A DNA stretch of 64,000 bases from positions 1 to 64,000 of the forward strand of contig NC_064673.1 of NCBI RefSeq assembly GCF_023278565.1. The letters run 5' to 3'. The position numbers and the translations under genes are program-made. Under the pieces are notes generated by a model. It worked only from the letters and a program-made list of their open reading frames with translations, was not told where the DNA came from and searched no databases. This DNA is from Colletotrichum lupini (taxonomy: Eukaryota > Ascomycota > Sordariomycetes > Glomerellales > Glomerellaceae). Shown here one piece after another: positions 22,133-34,300 of the stretch. Each line of letters begins with the position of its first letter. Within the stretch, counting starts at the first letter, position 1.

Positions 22133-23740
22133 TAGTGCAGTCCAAGCTGCGCGGAAAGCCCTTCATCACCCGAGTTGGAGGGACTTGCCTGCCTCGGACG
22201 GCGGGAAATGCATGGTGCGCCTTGCCGAATTGATGGAAGCACACCGCGAGACACTGGCAACTATCGAGACATGGGATAACGGCAAGCCATACTCGGTATC
22301 TCTCAACGAGGATCTCACCGAGGCTATTGAGACCTTGACGTACTACAGCGGTTTTGCAGACAAGGTATTCGGCCAGGTAATCGAGACTACGCCTGAAAAA
22401 TTTGCCTATACAGCCCGCGAACCAGTGGGAGTTTGCGGCCAGATCATCCCGTAAGACGCACCAACTCCCTCATTCTTACTTTTGCTTCTCTACACCAAGA
22501 ACTTCAATAACAAATTCCAACGACTACAGTTGGAATTATCCCCTGGCAATGGCTGCCTGGAAGCTCGGCCCCGCCTTGGCTTGTGGTAACACTGTCGTCC
22601 TCAAGCCGGCGGAGCAAACACCGCTATCCATCTTGTATTTCGCAAATCTCGTAGTAGAGGCAGGATTTCCACCTGGTGTGGTCAATATCGTCAATGGCTC
22701 TGGAGCTGTCGCAGGCGCAGCTCTTGCATCCCACATGGATGTTGATAAGATTGCATTCACAGGGTCTACCGAGACGGCGAAACGAATCATGAAGATGGCG
22801 AGTAATAACTTGAAGAACATTACGCTTGAGACGGGTGGCAAGAGTCCACTAATTGTGTTTGATGACGCTGACATGGACTTGGCTGTCCACTGGGCTCACG
22901 CTGGCATTATGTCGAATCAAGGCCAGATCTGTACCGCGACCTCGAGGATTCTAGTGCAGGACACTGTCTATGACAAGTTCCTGGCAGCTTTCCGACATCA
23001 GGTCATGAAGATCTCCAAGGTCGGAGATCCTTTTGAAGAGAGCACCTTTCAGGGACCACAAGTCACCAAGGCACAGTACGATAGAATCCTCTCCTACGTC
23101 GACATCGGCAAGAAAGAGGGCGCACGGCTCGAGCTTGGAGGCCAGCCTCACCAAGCTAACGCCCCTGGTTATTTTATCGAGCCCACGGTCTTTACTGAGG
23201 TCACGCCTCAGATGAGGATCTTCAAAGAGGAAGTATTTGGTCCCTTTGTCGTCATATGTCGTTTCCGTTCCGAGGAGGAGGCTATCGCCCTGGCCAATGA
23301 TACCGAGTACGGTCTTGGAAGCGCTCTGTTCTCCACAGACCTTGCCCGCGCCCATACTGTTGCAAAGAGAATCGAAGCAGGCATGGTATGGATTAACTCG
23401 AGTAATAATAGTGATTGGCGAATTCCATTCGGTAGGGTCAAACAGAGTGGGATCGGCAGAGAACTGGGAGAGGCTGGACTGGCTGCTTACTCGAACATTA
23501 AGGCGATTCACGTCAATCTAGCCAGACGTTCAAAGTTGTAGCACGCAAGCTCTAATTACCGGCTTCATCGGTCATTCAGAGTAGCAATACGTTCAAGTAA
23601 AGATTATATTAAATACTATAGATCAAGCCACGAGAGCTTCGAGCATTAGATATCTCGGAAGCTAATACGAGAAGGAGTTCGACAATTATATAGCTTTCTA
23701 CCCATTCTATTCATTAGCTTATAGTGAAAATATCGGTAAT

Positions 23741-23942
23741 TGTTAGTATCCCTATTATAGGGTAGTTAGTTCGAACCGTAGTTAACGAAGAGATTAATTA
23801 AACTATATAAATATCTATATAAGTATAAAAAGGAGGTTCTAACCGTAGGTTAGGCTAGCTACGATAATTATAAATAAGGCCCCTAATTAGCCCTTACGTA
23901 GTCGGTTATATATTACGGTCGAATTAGACTTTTAATCCGATA
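23741..23942 (-). repeat. Family A LTR (3' LTR of element)
   Basis: 202 bp. Starts TGTTAGTATCC, ends AATCCGATA (CA changed to TA). Differs from its partner at 30,893 mostly by C/T and G/A transitions. Confidence 0.93.
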
Positions 23943-26900
23943 CTAACTTTTTCTTTTTTTTATTAATTTAACCGCTATAGTTAAAGGTATAATTTAACCT
24001 CGGGCCCGTTTATTAAGTCGTCTCCTTTTCCCCCTTTTCTTTATTTTTTTTATATAACCTATCCCTCTATTTATATAATAACTTTTCTATTACTTATAAA
24101 TTACTCTAATCCTTTATTTAGTACTACTTTTATAAAAGCGTTTGCGAAGTTATCTTTATTATTAATTTAACGGATCTCGAGTATCTCGTATTTTTCGTAT
24201 AATTACCTAAGGGCTATAATATTAATTATAAGCCTCTTTTTTTTCGTCGTTCCTAATTTAACGAGGTATTCGTATAGTAAGTAAGAATCGGTATAAATAA
24301 CCGTTAGAATAGGTAAAAAGCTAATTCGATTAGTAATCTTCTTTAGCGTTATTAAAATTATATAAGAGAGGTTAACGCCGTTAACTATATTATATACTTT
24401 TAATACTAATATACTTCTTATTACTTACTTATTTTTAATTAATAAGTAATAAATCATATTACTATATATAATAAATTCGCTCTTACTTATACTCTCGTTA
24501 ACTAGGATAATAATATACCCTAATTACGAAGTAAGGTCGTTATTATTTATAAATAACCTATTAACAAAGATATAAAGCTTACTAATCATAAGGTCGATCG
24601 GGTAGTAGACGAGACTTTAATCGAGATTCGTTTATTATTACTTAAGCCGCTTATTAAGTACCTCGACGTCTCGTTTAGTTAGATCTATAGCTTATGCTAC
24701 TTTAGCGTAGTTAAAAGTCGCCTCGGGCTAATAAATACTTATAATATATACCCCTTATACGAGCTTAGCTTTATATTACTTTTTAACGTTAGTTACGTTC
24801 GGATTAACGAGGTTAATTTTCTCGCCCTACCCCTTTTACTAAAAAACGACGGTTTCCCCTTCGATTATAAAAATCCCGCCGTTAAATACTAAGAGGGTAT
24901 TTATTATAAGGACCTCTTTTAGCTTCGCTACGAAGCCTGCTTTTTAAAGCTCCTTATCCTCTTTTTTTATAAAGTTAATATTAGATAGGCCTAATATATT
25001 ATTAGTTTATATTCTAATAATCCTAAATTAGTCGCTTTTATATTCTATGACTAATAAGCACGGGTCGTACGTAGAGGTAACTATTAATAGTTAATTAATA
25101 TAAAAATCGTAGTAAGTAGCTTATTAATAGGTACCCGATTCTGCGAGCCTATATAATAACTTAAGCACTTTAATAATCGTACCTTCTAAGTACTTACTAG
25201 CCATTTCCTTTAGTAAATAGGCTAGGATTTTCTTTATAAGCCCTATAGCCGATTAGGTATAGGCCTAGGTAATATTACGGCTCTAAATCTCGTATCCCTT
25301 CTTCCGTAATAATACTATTAGTACTATTATTAATCGTTAGCTATAGCGCTATATAATAAGTAATTATATAAGTAATATCGCCTTTTTAACGCTATTATAC
25401 CCTTAAATTACGTATCTAGACTTCTTATATAGCTAGGGTATTCCTTTCTTTTTAATCTTACGAACTATTCGTAATTTAAATATGTAGAGGTTTATATATT
25501 TTTCTAAGTTATATAAAATAAATTAATAGACCCCTCGATTACGAAGAGTATCTACTTCGATAAGATTTAATCCCTTATATAGTTTTCTAATAGTTATAAT
25601 TACGCTTTCTTTACGTAGTTTAACTACTAGCTCGAAATCGGCTTTTTTTTTATTATATAAAAAGTATTAATTACCTCGTTACTAATAATAAATTACTGCG
25701 TTAGGGCTTACTATTATAGTCTTCTATAACGTCTTACTAGTAATATTAGTACCCTTTTAATAATTTCCTCTTCCTCGTTATCTATTAATACTACTATAAT
25801 AATTTCGTTAAGGATAATTTCTTATACCTCTACCGCGGGTTATATAGTTTCCCCTAGCTCTTCTTCTTTTTATAAGTTAGAAATTACCTCGTTAAGATCT
25901 ATATAATACGGTCTAACTACCGTAATTAATACTTCGAGTAGCTAGTTATAATCTCTTGCGACTATATAAGAGCGCTCGTTAATAGAAATTAACTTATATA
26001 GCCTAGCCTACTATTAAGTAATTTCGTACTATATTTATATATCCGAATTTAGTAATATATTTAAATTATCCCCTATATCGGGCCTATTATACGTAATAAT
26101 TACCTCGTTAACTTACTTTCTTATACTTACTTCGCGCAGTACCCGCATTACTTTTTTAACTACTCGGGCTCGTTAGCTTATGCTTAGTAACGGTAGCAAG
26201 GCTAAGGTCGTTCTTAAATATACTCCGAATACTAATAGCGTTAGTATAAGTCCGTTAGGCCCTATAATATCGTTATAGTATTTAAGTACTATTTAGAGGC
26301 ATTCGTCGTTAATAAAATCCGGATTTTCCTTTTTAATAATTCTAAACGCCCTTTTTAACTACTAATATGCCCTTTTTACCTTTCTAATACTATAGTGCGC
26401 TTTAACGGGTACGACTTTTAGCTATATACTATAGGCTATCGTATTATCCCTAAATTCTATTAATTTAAAGCTAGTACTAGCGTCGGTTCTAATACTATCT
26501 AGCGGTCCCTAGTATATATCGATTTAGCTTTTTCGTAGGGCTACCTATATTATCTTTATTTATAGATCCTAGAAGAATTACTTTACTTAGAAAGATATAG
26601 TTATGTTAATTATATATAATACTAGCCGACTATTTAAATAGAAAATATCGATAACGATTTCCTAGTTAAAGTTAAGCTTATTACGTAATTTAAACTTAAA
26701 TTTACGTAGGCTTTATATATTTATTTAATATTAGTAATATACTTTTATTAACTACTCTAGCGCCCCTATTTCGATATTATTATTTTTTAATTATTTTAAG
26801 AAGTTATATAGCCTCGTAACTAACGGGTATCTAAATTTCTAATATAGTTTTCTAAGCTCACTTTCCGTTAGGTAATTAATTAACTTTGTATTATTAATAA

Positions 26901-29900
26901 GCTTTATAAACGTATACCCCTATTATCGTTCGACTATCTCGAAGTGCTTATTACTAGAGATTCTATTCCTCGTATTATCGAATATAATACCTAGTTAATC
27001 TATATTTTTTAAATATAAGAGAAATAGGGTATTAATAAGTAAAATATAAAAAGTTATCGTTCCGAAGTGCGTCTCTATTTTTATTATACCTAGGGCGACG
27101 ATTTCCTTACTTAGGTTAAAACTAATCCTTATAATACCCGCCGTCGACGTATTAAGTATTACTAGCGCGATCTTTTATAGTACTTAGAATTACCCTTTTC
27201 TTTAAGTTAACTATTACGATACCCTAGTATTTAGAATAATCTTATAAAAATTATCTAAGCCGTACCTTTCGCTCGCATAAAATACTTATATAAGCTTAGT
27301 ATTTAAGGGATCTAAGTAGTATAAAAAGGACCCCTCTAGTTACCCTTAAATATACTTAGTACTATATTCTTTTTTTTTAAATATTAAGAGAGAGCGTCTT
27401 CTCCTTAATCGTTAAGAAAATAAGCTTTAGCCCTATTAAATTCGCCCTTTTAACTACTTTTATATCCGTTATCTAAGGGACCTTCTCTTACTATCCGTAA
27501 ATAAAAGCTTACTTATTAAGAGCTTCTATTACCCTCTATTTATTTAGCCTCGTATATCCTCTAAAAGCTAACGGGGTAAAAAAAAAGTAGTTAATATCGT
27601 TAATTTCGTTATAATTTAATTTGTTAGTATAGGGGGTAAGATCTTCCTTATTTTCTAAATCTCCTATAGGGGGTATATACTTTAGGCCGCTATTTTAGCT
27701 ACTATTGCTAGGTTCCGTACCCCTAGATCTTCTTTTATATATAATAAGGAATTAATTAAACCGACGAGGGCTAGTTTTTCTATTTACTACCCTTAACTTT
27801 TTATACTATTTATATAATTTAGCACGCTCTTCCTCAGAGTAGTTACTTAACTAATATCTATCTTTTTTATAAATATAATATTACCTCTTTTATTACCCTA
27901 CTTATAAGTTAAATCTCTACCTATTTAATAAATCTAGGCCTCCTTATTAATAATTATTATATTTAACCTCTTTTTCTTTTTTATTATACGTTCGATCGAC
28001 CTAATATTATTAATAAGGGCCGTCGTATGCCTAGAGGTAGGTTTAGTATAGTATTCTTATTTTAATATTAAAGCTAGATCTTAGTTTTGAGCAGAGCGTC
28101 TCGTAGTTTTTAGGTACTTAGTATAGGGTTATTTTTACTTTTAGTATACGCTAAACTGCGGTATAAAAATATCCGACTTTTTGCTTATTTATCCCCTTAT
28201 TTAGCTAGGTTTTCGCTAGCTTATTAATTTAATTAATAAGCTTTTCGAAGATCTCTATTTACAATTTACCCTCTATTATCCTAGCTATAAATATAAAAAA
28301 AATCGCTCGTAGCTTAGATAAGAGCTCTAGGTTCCTATTATAGGTCTCGAAATAGCTTCGGATTACGTTAATTATAATAAGAAAGTCGTTTTAATTAAGA
28401 TTACGTACCGCTTCGTAATAGTAATTAGAGGCTTTACTTACGAGTACGATATTAATTACTAAATAGTATTAGTATTCCCTAATTCCGACTTTTTCGTAAT
28501 AATCGTAAAATATCGTTAGGGTTTTTTATAAAACCTTATACTTCCCCCTAGAATATAATTTCTTTTTTAAGAAGATCTTTTTAAAGTTTATAAATTATCT
28601 CGTATTTACTATTAGATTTTCGGTCTTTATATACGATCCCTGCGTTACTACGTATTATTAGTAACCTCGGGTCGTCTACTTCCTTTCTTATTAGCTAATC
28701 GGTACCGAATTTCGTATTAGTAATAGTAACGAGTTATAGATCGAAATAGGCGGAATTATTAATTATTATACTTTTAGTACTATATTTTACTTTAGTATAT
28801 CCTTTTATAACGATAGATTTCCGTTAGTAATTATAGGGAGGAAATTTAAGTCGTTTACCCTTTTTTTAAATTTATTAAAGCGATTATACGCTCCATCGAC
28901 TTATACTTAGTTCTATAATACGAATTCCTCCTCTATAATTATTATTACTAATATTTTATATAGCTCTTGCGATTATAATTACGCTAGTAATACCCCTCGC
29001 CTATAAAAAAATCTATTAATAGCTTTTATAATTCTTAGGCTTACGCTCGTAAGCTATTTATCTAATTAGTAACTAAAGTCGTTTATAATCTCGTAAAATA
29101 GGGGTTACCCCTATAGCCCCTTTTTTTTATAAACCTTAGTTAAATAGATTAATACTACGTTAATTTACTCGCCGTTAGGCTAATTTACGATTTTATATAT
29201 TTACGTTCCTTAATAATCCGGGTTAATATTTACTTACTTATAAGGGATTAAGATTCTATTTAAAATCGGGTTTCGTCCTCTTCTTTTTTACCCTAACTCG
29301 CTAAGGGTCGTACTCTAGCTTATACTTATATTAGTAGTTACTAGCGTATTTAATTTTAATAGGGATATATTTAATCCGCGCGCTAGTTATAGTAAATCCG
29401 TACTTTTACTATCTAACGAATTTATCGAGGTCTAGGAAATTCCCGCTTCCTTTCGCTATCTTACTATTACTCTTATTTTTATTATTTCTAATAATTACTA
29501 TTACCCTTTTAAATCGCTAGCTATCGTACTTACTAAGATCCTCCTTTTTATTTAATATAAAAGGTAGGTTTTAGTAGTTCTTTTTTATAATAGTAGCGGT
29601 AAACGTTTATATTACTATAAGAAGATATAGTAATTAGTCTCGGGATCTTTATTAGTTACCGATTTCCGCTATCCCGTATACTTCTAGCCTCCTAAGCCTT
29701 GTACTCTTTATAATTTCTAAATAACTTCCTTCTTTAACCTACCTCCTCTAGGGCGGTATTCTATAAGAATAGTTAAAAATAGACGCTAAGTAGCTCGTAA
29801 AAGAGCTATATAAGCTATTAAGAACTATATAAGCCGTTAAGTACGGTTAATAAAATTAAGCTCTCTTTTTTATAAAATCGTATATTTTAAGGACTTATTA

Positions 29901-30892
29901 AAAATACCTACTTATTACTTATACGCAGTAGGGTTAAATACTTTAAAGATCTTATCTTTTGCGGCCTCTCGGTACCCTATTTTATATCTTTTAAGTAGTT
30001 TTTTTCGTAGCTTAATTATAATTAAGTAATTATTACTTACTAACGATCCTTTTTATTACTTAGTTAATTTCTTAAAATTAGTAATCTCGCGCCGGGAGCT
30101 AGTATAAAAAGAAGCCCTTAAGCGGCCCTCTAGAGGATTCTTTTCTTTTTCCCTTAAATCCTCGTCTTTTTAGCCTTTTCTTAGGCTAATAATAACTCTA
30201 ATAAGAGGTCGTAGGACTACTTTAGGGTAGCCGCCTTTTTTTTAAGTTAATCTCTAAGATCCGTAATACCCTTAGCTCGATATTATTAGGACCTCTAAAT
30301 CCCCTCCTTTCTTATTAAACCGTCCCTTATATTATATTCCTAAGTAATACTTAGAAAGTAGTTAAGGGAGCTATAAAGAGGTTATTTAGATCGTAAGCTT
30401 AAGGTCGTACCCGTAAGATCTTTATAATAATAAACTTTTTTATATACTATAAATCTCTTAGCTTAATAACTCCTATAGGGTTACTTTTATTACTAAATAA
30501 GAATATTTACGTTTAGAGATCCCCTTTTTTAATCGCGCAGTACTTTTTTATACTATACTTTTACTAATTTAACTAGTTAATTTTTAATTACGGGCCGGCT
30601 ATAGAAAAGTCGTTTAGTAAAAAAGCTACTCGGGGCGACGATAAAAGGCTAGTTACTTAAGTAGTTCCGTTAATTAATATAATTTAACGTAGTAAACGTC
30701 GACCTCTCGTAAGTAATAAAAGGCTATAATTACTTAATTCCGTGCGGTATTCGAGAATCGCCTCCTTTTTTATTTATTTCCATAAGGTTAATTAGTATAA
30801 ATCTCCTATCCCGTATAGTATTAAGAGGTCGTCTCTTCTACGTAGCGAGATACTTTACCGATCTATAATAATAGAATTTAATTACTAATTAG

Positions 30893-31094
30893 TATTAGTA
30901 TCCCTATTATAAAGTAGTTAGTTCGAACCGTAGTTAATAAAGAGATTAATTAAACTATATAAATATTTATATAGGTATAAAAAGGAGGTTCTAACCGTAA
31001 GTTAGGCTAGCTATAATAATCGTAAATAGGGCCCCTAATTGGCCCCTGCGCAGTCGGCTATATGCCGCGGTCGAATTAGACTTCTAATCCGACA
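30893..31094 (-). repeat. Family A LTR (5' LTR of element)
   Basis: 202 bp ending AATCCGACA. On the minus strand it is followed by the 18-nt stretch CTAATTAGTAATTAAATT, the expected place of the primer-binding site. Confidence 0.93.
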
Positions 31095-31126
31095 ATAATA
31101 ATCTATTTTTATAACTAGAAACATAT

Positions 31127-31351
31127 TATTAGTATTTAAGTAGGCAGGTCAGACCCTTTAGTTGCGACTAGGTTAATAAGTTAGTATAGGTCTATTGCGT
31201 ATATATAAGAGGGGAAGATCGTGGGCAGAGCCCGCGGTCCCTTAGTAAGTATAAATAGGTAGAAGGGTCTATTTATACGGGCCCAGACTACCTACCTACT
31301 ACCCCTACCTAACTACTTAATAAGGCCCCTTTTTTACCTTATAATTTAATA
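31127..31351 (-). repeat. Family B LTR (3' LTR)
   Basis: 225 bp, heavily RIP-changed: its end reads TTTAATA where the partner LTR reads TCCAACA. Confidence 0.9.
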
Positions 31352-34300
31352 TTAGTAGTCTTCTACTTTTATAATAAAAAAGGCTAGAATAGGGGCTAGG
31401 TCCCCCGTTAATAAGAACTAGTAATAGAATCTATAGTTAATCCCTTATTTAGAAGTACCTAAAGCCGTATACTAAAATTTTAGTATAGCTTCTGCTATAA
31501 TTATTTATATAGAAATTTTAGTATCCCCTCCTTCCGATTACTTCCTAATCCTTTAATATATATAATCTATATACCTAAACTCTTTAGAAATCGTTAAATT
31601 TAGCGTAGTTAAAAAAGAGCTTTTTATTAGTCTAACTACGCCCCGAATACGTACGTTTCTTTTTAAGCTAAAGCCCGAGAGGTATATACGTTTATTAAAT
31701 AACTTGCTATTTATAGTATACTATTATTTTAACTACGTATTACCTATCCTTCTATTTTAATTATAATAATTCCTTTACTAACGAATTATTTAAAGGACTT
31801 ATTTAGTATGCTCTTTATAAACCCGTTAGCTAGGTTATTATTATTATTAATCTAACGGATCTCGTAAAGCTTGCGGCGTTCGTATAATTACCTAAGTATT
31901 ATAATATTTATTATAAGGCGCTTTTCTTTTATAGTACTTAGCTTAACGAGGTATTTATATAATAAGTATAAATCTATATAGACTATAATAGGGATTTTTA
32001 AAACGTCGAGTTATTTAGTAATAAGGTCTAGGGTAGTTAAAATAGTATAGGTAACGTTAACGTTTATAACTATTCCGTAGACCTCTAATACTAATACGCT
32101 CTAAGTAATCCTTTTACTCTTCGTAAAGCTATAATAAATAATATTATTATTAATTATAAAGCTCTCGTTAGTCTATTTTCTATTTATAAGGATAATAATA
32201 TAACCTAGCTATAAAATATAATTAGCGTTATTCGTAAATAACCTATTTACGAAGATAAAGAGTTTAGCTATAGTTAGATTTAATAATACGAATATAAGCC
32301 CTCGGTCTAAGTATTCTATTTACTATTTAATATAACGGTTTAGTATAGCGTAGTTAGTAAACGACGGATCTACTTAGTATTAAGTAATAAACGACGTATT
32401 AAAAGCTACTTTTAGTTAGTAAATTAATACGATATAAGTACCTCGAGCTTACTACTTAACGAATTATTATTTAGTATTTAATACTAAGGGGTTAACTTAC
32501 TTAAGCTTCTTTTTTTAGTTCTTCTATTTAAGTACTATATTAATACTTTTTAATAAAATAATCCCGCTATTAAAAATAAGTAGCTCGTTAGCTAATAGTT
32601 ATTATTTTAGTTTAGTTAATAGCTTGGCGCGCTTAAGCTTAGTTTTTTCTTTTTAACTAAAAGTCTTATTTAATAATTTAATAATATTATCGGTCTATAT
32701 ACTAATAATACTAAATAATTCGCTTTCTCTTATCGAGACTAATAAGTATAGATCGAACGTAAATATTATTATCTAGAGTATCTTTAAATAATACTTACTA
32801 TATATTACTTATTAATAAGTACTAGATTTTATAAGACCGTATAGTAGCTATACGACGTATAAAATAGTGCCCTTAGGGTATAAATAATAAATCCGAGCTA
32901 GTAATTAAGTAAAAACCTTATAATAAAGAAGTTAGCTCGATTATATATATACTTAAATAATATTTTATAACTAAATAACGTAGCCTTCTTAGATTAGGGT
33001 CGGGGCTAAGGCAAGGATTAAACGTTAATTAGTTTTTTAAATTATTAGTAACTATATAAAGATCTCCTTTTTCCCCTCGTTATTATACCCTTATATAACT
33101 AAATAAGACTTTTCAATAGGGTTAAGTCCTAGGTTCTTAATTTTGTTAATAAATCGAGACTTAAATATCCTTATATCCCTATATTTAGGGCTAAGTTAAA
33201 CGAATTTAATTACCCCTCTCTCTATTAATCCTAAAAGCTCTTTATTAATAGATTTTATAAAAGGTGCTCTTAGGGTAATAATAATACCCTTATTATAGAG
33301 CTTAGTAACTAGCTTAAAATTTACCTCTTTTTTAAATATAAAGTAAGTCGTAGTTATAAAAGTATTACCGCGGCCGCGCCGTATTAATATTCTTTTAATC
33401 CTCTTATTTTATAATAAAAGGTCGTTATTAATTATAATAATAATCTCGTTAAGGACTTCGTTTATAGTAGCGTTATTATTAATTAGCTAGTTAATTACGG
33501 GAATTAATAAGTAGTTAACGTACTTTATTATTATAGCTAACGGCTCGGGGTCGACTTTTTCTAAGTACTAGGGTTTAATTATAATAACTTAAAAGCTTAT
33601 TAGGCCGTGAGGTAATTCTATTATATAAGTAGTACTATTTATTAAAACGAGCTTAAATAGGCCTTTCTATCCTTTACCTTCTTACTAAACTTTAATATCT
33701 AACTATAGTAATAGATTAATAATATAAGAGATATTTAGTCCGTTTTAAATAGCTAGTACCTCGCTTATTTACTTATTAATATAAAGTCTACGGACTTCCC
33801 TTATTACTTTCTTAACTACCTCTATATATTAAGTAATATTTAGTAATAGTAGAGATTTATTAAAAGTATATAGAAAAGCTCTAAAAACGAGGAATATAAG
33901 AACGAGGCTATTTAGGCTAACTATATCGTTAACTACTTTAATTATAGCCTAAAATATAGCCTCTGCGCTTATTAATAAGTACTTATTTTAAATAATATCG
34001 TATACCCTTTTAAATACCGCGTAGTATTTCTTAGCCTTATTAATATTATTATAAGCTTCGATAAGTACTTCCTTAACCTTAATAAATATAGATCTAATAA
34101 AAGATTTAAACTCTACGGCGCTAAAGTTCTTATTAATATTTATAATAATCTAGTTTAATAGACCGAAGTAAACGTCGATCTAATATAGCTAAAAAGCCTC
34201 TTATATATACTTCGTAATTATATCCGCGAGGAACCTTGCTATTTAAAAAGAAGTAATAATATTAATAACGTAAAGCACTAGTTAGTTAGTACCTTTATAA

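Larger units (their letters stand above)
20015..23541 (+). pseudogene. Aldehyde dehydrogenase gene split by a transposon; product ends in SKL
   Basis: Exon pieces are 20,015-20,136, 20,192-20,244, 22,135-22,450 and 22,530-23,541. The real introns are 20,137-20,191 and 22,451-22,529. The 1,888-bp Fot1-like element plus one TA copy separates pieces two and three. Without the insert the pieces total 1,503 bases, exactly 501 codons in frame, the normal size for NAD-dependent aldehyde dehydrogenases. Catalytic residues would be Cys298 (GQICTA), Glu264 (LETGGKSP) and Asn166 (WNYP). The C-terminus RRSKL is a type-1 peroxisomal signal. The enzyme would oxidise the aldehyde made by the neighbouring copper amine oxidase, in the same compartment. 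The remaining coding sequence shows no frameshift or stop, so the disruption looks recent. With the insert full of stops, the locus is null unless the element is excised. Confidence 0.93.
23741..31094 (-). mobile_element. Full-length RIP-mutated Ty1/Copia retrotransposon, family A
   Basis: The element is 7,354 bp with two 202-bp LTRs (TG...CA ends, partly RIP-changed) and flanking GTAAT/ATAAT that fit a 5-bp target duplication with one G-to-A change. On the minus strand, gag-side sequence is at the right, integrase in the middle and reverse transcriptase then RNase H at the left. In-frame traces of the fungal Copia RT motif QTDD(I/T)L (near 25,000) and of the RNase H region (24,060-24,280) can be read if C-to-T changes are ignored. 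Order integrase before reverse transcriptase makes it Copia rather than Gypsy. Stops are everywhere and no product is possible. Confidence 0.92.

Noticed and set aside
22029..22244. Apparent ORFs crossing the Fot1-like inverted repeats
   Set aside because: They arise from the inverted repeat sequence running into aldehyde dehydrogenase antisense; not genes.
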